Of a stretch of DNA of 63,851 bases, positions 62,338 to 63,851 are shown in pieces (positions within the stretch are counted from its first letter, which is position 1; every line of letters starts with the position of its first letter). Both the position numbers and the translations under genes were made by a program. The notes under the pieces were generated by a model. The model worked only from the letters and a program-made list of their open reading frames with translations, made no database searches and was not told the DNA's origin. The DNA comes from Phocaeicola faecicola (GTDB lineage Bacteria > Bacteroidota > Bacteroidia > Bacteroidales > Bacteroidaceae): NCBI RefSeq assembly GCF_013618865.1, contig NZ_JABSOE010000021.1, positions 1-63,851 on the forward strand, in the 5' to 3' direction.

Positions 62338-63765
62338 ATGAAAATCGTAAAATTAATTTCCTTTTTCTGCTTTTTAGCAGTCCTGTTTACTGCATGTCAT
62401 AAGAACAAGGCAGGAGACGAAATCGCTTCGGTCACTCCGGAAGAACTGCGCACCCTGTTCCGTTTTGACACGCAAAAGGATGTGTACGAGAACCTGCAGT
62501 CACTCAACTCATTCGACAAAGAAAAACCGTACCAGATAAAGGGAAAGACCATTGTCATCAGCCGGCTGACTCCTGAAGACATCGATGCTTTACAGGGCAG
62601 TTTCAATCTGACAGTGGCAGGAACAGTCAACCGCACTCCTTTTCAGGAGACACTGGCTTTCAAAGGATTCAAGAAAAAAGATCCGGAACAGGGAGGCGGA
62701 GAGGAAGACAATACCCTCACGCAGGAAGAACTCAGAAGTATTTTCATTTTCGATACCAGCGAAACGGTTACCGTGGCACTTGCCAGCCTGGAACAGTTCA
62801 AGGGAGAAAAACAGATCAATAGCAAACAGGTATTCATTGATGAGATACGCGTACAAAAACAGGATGCGAAGCTCGGTACTTTCACGCTTGTCGTAACCGG
62901 AAACGTAAACCACAAGAAGGATTTTGAGCAGACCTTGGAATTCACCGGTTTTGCTCCGGAGAAAGATGAAGAAAAACCGGCGGACAAGCCGTCCGACTAC
63001 AATATGGCACAAAGAGCCTACATAGAAGTCACTCCAGGCAAAAATATCTATGAGGCCAACTTCGATGCCTTTCACCGCGAGCATCAGACAGACAACTTTG
63101 CCGTACAGCTGAAAGGTCTGCTGACAATTCATTCATCTGACAATGACGGAACACCGTATGCATATACCGAGGAAGATATGCAGAACACTTCGCTCACGGA
63201 ACTGAGATATGAATCCGGAGAAAAGAAATTATATTTGAAAGTAAAGTATAAAAACTACACCAGTCCGGAATTGTATCTGCCTTTCGACCACAATGAATAT
63301 TACAAGACTTTCATCATTGTAAATCAGGAAGAAGTAGGCAAGTATTATCAGAGTGGCGTATTGCATTATACGGAAGAAAACGGTGATGGAGGATATCTGT
63401 TCAGCCAGTTCATTACGGCACGTAACAGTTTCCTGGTGCAATACCAGTCCTCACAGAAAGCTGGAGAGTATATCAACTATTCGGTAAAACTGCTTGACTC
63501 CAGCCATCAGGAACTTGCGCTCTTTGATGTAGCAGTAAACGGATTCAGAGCATTGACCAACCTGAAGAATGAACTGATTATCACCGGAGGAGCGTATTCC
63601 GATTACATCCGTAATGCACTTAAGAAAGGAGGAGACGTAGAAGCCCTTATCAAACAGACCTTCACCCAGCATATCAAGGACCTTGCATTCTCTATTAACG
63701 GTACCTTGCTGACTTACGATGCTAGTAAGCATTGTATATTAATTAAACGTTGTACTTTTGTATAA
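62338..63765 (+). CDS. Lipoprotein with two tandem ~80-residue repeats, unknown function
   Basis: 475 residues from the ATG at 62338. Lipoprotein signal with Cys20 (LAVLFTACHKNK); the frame is open back to 62260 but that would bury the signal. Two tandem repeats: EELRTLFRFDTQKDVYENLQ... (about 32-118) and EELRSIFIFDTSETVTVALA... (about 128-215), each ending in a TLxFxGF strand. A C-terminal domain follows (about 225-465) with NMAQRAYIEVTPGKNIYEANF and DLAFSINGTLLTYDA. I do not recognise it. The last ~12 residues (KHCILIKRCTFV) are out of character and overlap an outward promoter, suggesting the natural C-terminus was cut by an insertion at the right edge. Confidence 0.65.
   Translation: MKIVKLISFFCFLAVLFTACHKNKAGDEIASVTPEELRTLFRFDTQKDVYENLQSLNSFDKEKPYQIKGKTIVISRLTPEDIDALQGSFNLTVAGTVNRTPFQETLAFKGFKKKDPEQGGGEEDNTLTQEELRSIFIFDTSETVTVALASLEQFKGEKQINSKQVFIDEIRVQKQDAKLGTFTLVVTGNVNHKKDFEQTLEFTGFAPEKDEEKPADKPSDYNMAQRAYIEVTPGKNIYEANFDAFHREHQTDNFAVQLKGLLTIHSSDNDGTPYAYTEEDMQNTSLTELRYESGEKKLYLKVKYKNYTSPELYLPFDHNEYYKTFIIVNQEEVGKYYQSGVLHYTEENGDGGYLFSQFITARNSFLVQYQSSQKAGEYINYSVKLLDSSHQELALFDVAVNGFRALTNLKNELIITGGAYSDYIRNALKKGGDVEALIKQTFTQHIKDLAFSINGTLLTYDASKHCILIKRCTFV
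63732..63760 (+). promoter_or_regulatory. Outward promoter at the right edge
   Basis: TTG at 63732..63734, 18 nt, TACTTTTG at 63753..63760, inside the 3' end of the lipoprotein frame and reading off the window. It would drive a gene starting beyond 63851. Confidence 0.5.
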
Positions 63766-63772
63766 AGTTTCA

Positions 63773-63851
63773 ACATCAAAGTGTGGAATAAGACCGACGT
63801 AAGCTTAGTCATTTAGATTGTTTCGAATGTTCAGCCCCCACACTTTTACAT
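63773..63851. repeat. Imperfect inverted repeat at the right edge (possible insertion-element end)
   Basis: ACATCAAAGTGTGG (63773 onward) is matched in inverted orientation by CCACACTTTTACAT at the very end (10 of 14 positions, AAAGTGTGG exact), 79 nt apart. It could be a small MITE-like element, an IS terminus, or just a long-range hairpin; the window ends too soon to tell. Confidence 0.3.

Noticed and set aside
1..63851. CRISPR arrays, prophage or integrative-element modules, rRNA genes
   Set aside because: No regularly spaced direct repeats, integrase, relaxase, phage structural genes or rRNA sequence were seen anywhere in the window.

Overview
The window is chromosomal DNA of a Bacteroidales bacterium, most likely a gut Bacteroidaceae (Bacteroides/Phocaeicola-like). 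The signs are two SusC/SusD pairs, many lipoproteins with Bacteroidetes-type signal peptides, recurrent promoters of the form TTTG-N18-22-TAnnTTTG, weak or absent Shine-Dalgarno sequences, and family-level markers (DUF6377, PCMD, DUF5683, long LptF-like permease, PEP-synthase-like protein with receiver domains). Most of the window has moderate GC. The stretch from about 59.5 to 62.3 kb is visibly AT-rich and looks acquired.

Layout. 0-0.4 kb: the start of a transposase-like gene running off the left edge, then two identical tRNA-Met(CAT) genes. 0.7-6.4 kb: housekeeping genes (START-like protein, LptF/LptG-type permease, ribBA, Bax inhibitor-1 family protein, aspartate aminotransferase). 6.7-14.8 kb: a nutrient-uptake locus made of a membrane-tethered DUF6377 regulator, SusC, SusD and a secreted histidine acid phosphatase related to inositol-polyphosphate phosphatases. 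15-20.3 kb, minus strand: a complete threonine operon (thrA, a phosphoglycerate-mutase-like homoserine kinase, thrC) preceded by a promoter, a 31-residue leader ORF and a U-tailed hairpin that together look like a transcription attenuator. 20.5-25.1 kb: a second SusC/SusD pair without enzymes. 25.2-27.9 kb: frr, rsgA, M28 peptidase. 28.2-35.6 kb: PCMD surface lipoprotein, AraC regulator, a 983-residue receiver/ATP-grasp protein and gdhA. 35.7-46.2 kb: fimbrillin-like lipoprotein, coiled-coil membrane protein, S41 protease, a TolC-HlyD-permease-permease export operon with no ATPase gene, and a TonB-domain protein. 46.3-59.1 kb: lpxB-surE, parA-parB-DUF5683-lytic transglycosylase, Rel/SpoT, M23 peptidase-MerR, alaS.

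59.1-63.85 kb is the accessory tail. It holds a 5'-truncated ORF remnant, a cobalamin riboswitch with its own promoter, and under it a small lipoprotein and a MACPF (perforin-like) gene broken by one frameshift. A repeat-bearing lipoprotein of unknown function follows, and an outward promoter and an inverted repeat lie at the right edge. Both window edges therefore look like mobile-element junctions.

The most notable items are the B12 riboswitch placed over a MACPF toxin-family operon, the candidate threonine-operon leader peptide/attenuator, the SusCD-phosphatase locus, the PEP-synthase-like protein with a receiver pair, and the ATPase-less export operon. All functional calls are from reading the sequence; no database search was run.
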